Origin: Candidatus Saccharimonadota bacterium
GTDB taxonomy: Bacteria; Patescibacteriota; Saccharimonadia; Saccharimonadales; UBA4665
DNA: 48,411 nt
Reading direction: 5' to 3'
Assembly: GCA_025928155.1 (NCBI GenBank)
Contig: JAICKC010000012.1
Location: forward strand, 1 to 48,411
A program made the translations under genes and the position numbers. A model generated the notes under the pieces. That model saw nothing but the letters and a program-made list of their open reading frames with translations. It was not told the DNA's origin and searched no databases. Of this stretch, positions 47,971 through 48,411 are shown one piece after another. The stretch's first letter is position 1. The number at the start of each line of letters is the position of its first letter.

Positions 47971-48411
47971 ATGCAATGGCTGAATACAGTTATTGACGAG
48001 CTTTTGGCGCGTTATCCGGATGGCGATATCATCGTGTCATCTGGCGTGTCGCCGTCTGGCGCATACCATTTGGGTACGCTGCGCGAGGTACTGACAGCGG
48101 AGATTATCCTGCGTGAAGTGCAGCGCCGTGGTCGCAGCGCCCGCCACTTGCACATCTCGGACGACCTTGATGTGTTCCGTAAAGTTCCGGTTGACGTGCC
48201 CCAAGAGTTTGACAAGTACCTCGGCAAGCCGCTGTGTGACGTGCCCGCGCCCGATGGCGGCGACCGCTCCTACGCTGATTACTATTTGGCAGACCTACCC
48301 GAAGCGGCTGCCAAATTACACCTGCAAATGGAGACTATCCGTATGCACGAGCGTTACCGTGAGGGCTACATGGTGCCGGTCGTCGAGCAAGCCCTTCAGC
48401 ACGTCGAAGAC
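47971..48411 (+). CDS. lysS: Class I lysyl-tRNA synthetase (partial, 5' end)
   Basis: 147 residues, running off the window edge. The HIGH region reads IIVSSGVSPSGAYHLGTLRE, followed by LTAEIILREV and HISDDLDVFRKVP. These match class I (archaeal-type) LysRS, which has the S-G-x-x-P-S-G-x-x-H-L-G-N/T form, not class II LysRS. The KMSKS motif and anticodon domain are beyond the window. Class I LysRS is mostly archaeal but is found in some bacteria, including spirochaetes, alphaproteobacteria and CPR lineages. A -10 box 9 nt upstream suggests a leaderless mRNA. Confidence 0.88.
   Translation, partial: MQWLNTVIDELLARYPDGDIIVSSGVSPSGAYHLGTLREVLTAEIILREVQRRGRSARHLHISDDLDVFRKVPVDVPQEFDKYLGKPLCDVPAPDGGDRSYADYYLADLPEAAAKLHLQMETIRMHERYREGYMVPVVEQALQHVED

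Overview
The window reads as a chromosomal segment of a reduced-genome bacterium of the Patescibacteria/CPR, most likely a Saccharibacteria (TM7) relative. The inference rests on compact housekeeping proteins (586-residue IF-2, 198-residue EF-Ts), a class I (archaeal-type) lysyl-tRNA synthetase, an adenosylcobalamin-type ribonucleotide reductase, a DUF5663-like protein, a very large Thr/Ser/Gly-rich secreted protein, and standard use of TGA as a stop. TGA as stop argues against the UGA-recoding CPR lineages. No database search was possible, so the lineage is an inference.

Layout. 1-600: 3' end of a 23S rRNA, a spacer without tRNA, a 5S rRNA and a terminator. 700-4270: a small accessory patch in which three of six genes (DUF1697, NADAR, NUDIX) each carry one frameshift. 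4281-7980: rpsA, infB, a DUF5663-like gene and tRNA-Ala(CGC). 8014-11514 (minus strand): priA, def, fmt. 11692-14021: a winged-helix gene, then rpsU-yqeY-adk-map. 14028-16852: ftsA and ftsZ, preceded by two perfect inverted repeats. 16853-20539: nrdR and class II RNR (nrdJ) separated by a leader with a B12-box-like element. 20616-24676: a small leaderless gene, then a T-box leader in front of CYTH-ileS. 24682-30293: rplU, an AT-rich spacer, the 1402-residue surface protein, and a frameshifted pentapeptide-repeat gene. 30303-39648: an anchored protein, convergent parA/parB, lepB, an LCP ligase, a polytopic membrane protein, HtrA, and the prfA-kinase-prmC operon. 39682-47913: rpmE divergent from rpsB-tsf, a 37-codon micro-gene unit, frr-uppS, rseP-CPBP, proS and greA. 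The window ends inside lysS (class I).

Functionally the segment is dominated by translation (S1, S2, S21, L21, L31, IF-2, EF-Ts, RRF, RF1, PrmC, Fmt, Def, Map, three aminoacyl-tRNA synthetases), division and segregation (FtsA, FtsZ, ParA, ParB), dNTP supply (NrdR, NrdJ) and cell-envelope maturation (LepB, LCP, HtrA, RseP, UppS, the giant secreted protein). The classical rpsB-tsf-pyrH-frr-uppS-cdsA-dxr-rseP-proS neighbourhood is recognisable but pyrH, cdsA and dxr are missing, which fits a host-dependent, biosynthetically poor cell.

The most interesting regulatory signals are: (i) a recurrent architecture in which a TAnnnT -10 hexamer lies only 6-10 nt before the start codon, implying many leaderless mRNAs; (ii) a T-box antiterminator core with a 7-nt TGGTACC bulge upstream of ileS; (iii) a possible compact cobalamin-type element before the B12-dependent RNR; (iv) an unannotated 37-codon gene with its own 17-bp-spaced promoter and terminator, sitting where pyrH normally lies.
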